A stretch of DNA of 51,996 bases, from positions 1-51,996 of the forward strand of contig JAHIRD010000131.1 of assembly GCA_018818835.1 (NCBI GenBank). Reading direction: 5' to 3'. The position numbers were made by a program, and so were the translations under genes. Shown piece by piece: positions 51,559 to 51,996 of this stretch. The DNA is from Pseudomonadota bacterium (GTDB lineage: Bacteria; Desulfobacterota; Desulfobacteria; Desulfobacterales; Desulfolunaceae). How positions within the stretch are numbered: the first letter of the stretch is position 1; every line of letters starts with the position of its first letter. Below the pieces are notes generated by a model. That model did no database searches. It was not told where the DNA came from and was given only the letters and a program-made list of their open reading frames with translations.

Positions 51559-51996
51559 TTAACCAAAGGCTTCCGGTCCCCGGACCAATCCAATGACTTT
51601 CCCCTGGACCAGAACTTCACCCATGGCATATTTCACAGGCCGAAAGTCCGGGTTTTCCGGTTTGAGTTCAATGATATTCTTTCTCAGGTAAAATCGCTTC
51701 ACCGTGGCCTCATCATGGTTGATCAGAGCTGCAACAATATCTCCATTACTCGCATATTGACGGGGTTCGCAAATCACAATATCACCGTCTAAAATCCCGG
51801 CCCCCTTCATGGACTCCCCCCTGATTTTCAAGGCAAACAGATGAGATTCTCTGTAGATGTTCGGGGCCACAACAACGAAACCTTCCCACTCCTGCTGAGC
51901 ATAAAGGGGCAGTCCTGCTGCAATGGAGCCGATAATGGGGACCTTACGTGCTTCCACAGACGACTTAACCGAGTCGTCTTCCTTAAGCAGACTGAT
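51559..51996 (-). CDS. lexA: LexA repressor, 3' part (5' end beyond the window)
   Basis: The frame is open to the right edge. Seen are the hinge and the S24 peptidase domain: VPIIGSIAAGLPL with the Ala-Gly self-cleavage bond, RGESM with the catalytic Ser, GDIVICEPRQ, and the catalytic Lys in DEATVKRFY. It binds SOS boxes and cleaves itself when RecA filaments form. The N-terminal winged helix lies outside the window, so the apparent GTG at 51957 is internal. Inside the coding DNA, AGACGACT (51958-51965) and AGTCGTCT (51972-51979) form an 8-bp inverted repeat. S24 proteins of other kinds (phage repressors) are possible but the body fits LexA well. Confidence 0.85.
   Translation of the reverse strand: MSLLKEDDSVKSSVEARKVPIIGSIAAGLPLYAQQEWEGFVVVAPNIYRESHLFALKIRGESMKGAGILDGDIVICEPRQYASNGDIVAALINHDEATVKRFYLRKNIIELKPENPDFRPVKYAMGEVLVQGKVIGLVRGPEAFG

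Noticed and set aside
1-51996. tRNA, rRNA, riboswitch or CRISPR features
   Set aside because: Gaps were read by eye for cloverleaf ends, T-loop GTTCGANTC patterns, regular spaced repeats and long conserved leaders; none was convincing. A covariance-model scan would be decisive.

Overview
The window looks like a stretch of chromosome from an anaerobic, probably sulfate-reducing member of the Desulfobacterales (Desulfobacterota). The basis is the combination of acyl-CoA catabolic operons, an HdrB/HdrC pair, a 2-oxoacid:ferredoxin oxidoreductase with GltD-like and ferredoxin:thioredoxin reductase partners, a four-helix-bundle relic, and two families of dispersed intergenic repeats. No rRNA, tRNA, IS transposase or CRISPR array was seen. 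The taxonomic call is inference.

Layout. (1) 0-7.6 kb: a thioesterase and a VF530-type protein on the minus strand, then a plus-strand operon of MaoC hydratase, two acyl-CoA dehydrogenases, MFE-2-like SDR and SCP2-type thiolase. Together these make a complete beta-oxidation spiral whose hydratase and dehydrogenase types suggest (R)-3-hydroxyacyl-CoA intermediates. (2) 7.9-9.6 kb: two toxin-antitoxin pairs (TacAT-like and MazEF-like). (3) 9.6-11.1 kb: an RNase H-like protein and a MerR-TetR fusion regulator. (4) 11.4-22.6 kb: a second catabolic cluster of a thiolase-fold protein without the catalytic Cys, a DUF35-crotonase fusion, an acyl-CoA dehydrogenase, an ExH-type amidohydrolase, a shortened Fe-S ene-reductase, a FadL-type porin, a two-subunit CoA-transferase, a one-chain CoA-transferase and a broken SDR. 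(5) 22.8-24.2 kb: hflX. (6) 24.5-32.5 kb: a MalT-like regulator and three exported esterases/lipases separated by short inverted-repeat elements. (7) 32.9-35.2 kb: a TetR regulator and HdrB/HdrC-like proteins. (8) 36-41.8 kb: an EAL-HDOD protein, a DUF547 protein and two membrane glycosyltransferases. (9) 42-49.3 kb: malate dehydrogenase, glutaredoxin, FTR catalytic subunit, two flavin oxidoreductases and KorAB. (10) 49.3-52 kb: repeats, an Rpn-family nuclease gene with an in-frame stop, and the 3' part of lexA.

The most interesting part is region 4. A crotonase with both catalytic glutamates is fused behind a DUF35 (zinc ribbon plus OB) domain and lies directly after a thiolase-fold protein whose nucleophilic Cys is replaced by Gly. 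This is the logic of the aerobic steroid side-chain hydratase/retro-aldolase ChsH1-ChsH2/Ltp2, rebuilt with a crotonase in place of the MaoC hydratase and placed beside anaerobic-type enzymes. The likely job is to hydrate a branched or ring-bearing enoyl-CoA and cleave the beta-hydroxyacyl-CoA by retro-aldol chemistry. The FadL porin suggests a hydrophobic substrate and the three CoA-transferase polypeptides suggest activation without ATP. The substrate is unknown.

A second theme is a family of about 150-bp inverted-repeat elements (ends TGATGGCGTCGTAAAA / TTTTTACGAGTTCATCA), present as two full copies and several fragments. Its ends coincide with the stop codons of fadL, hflX and the GltD-like gene. 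Other gaps hold a second, degenerate repeat family.
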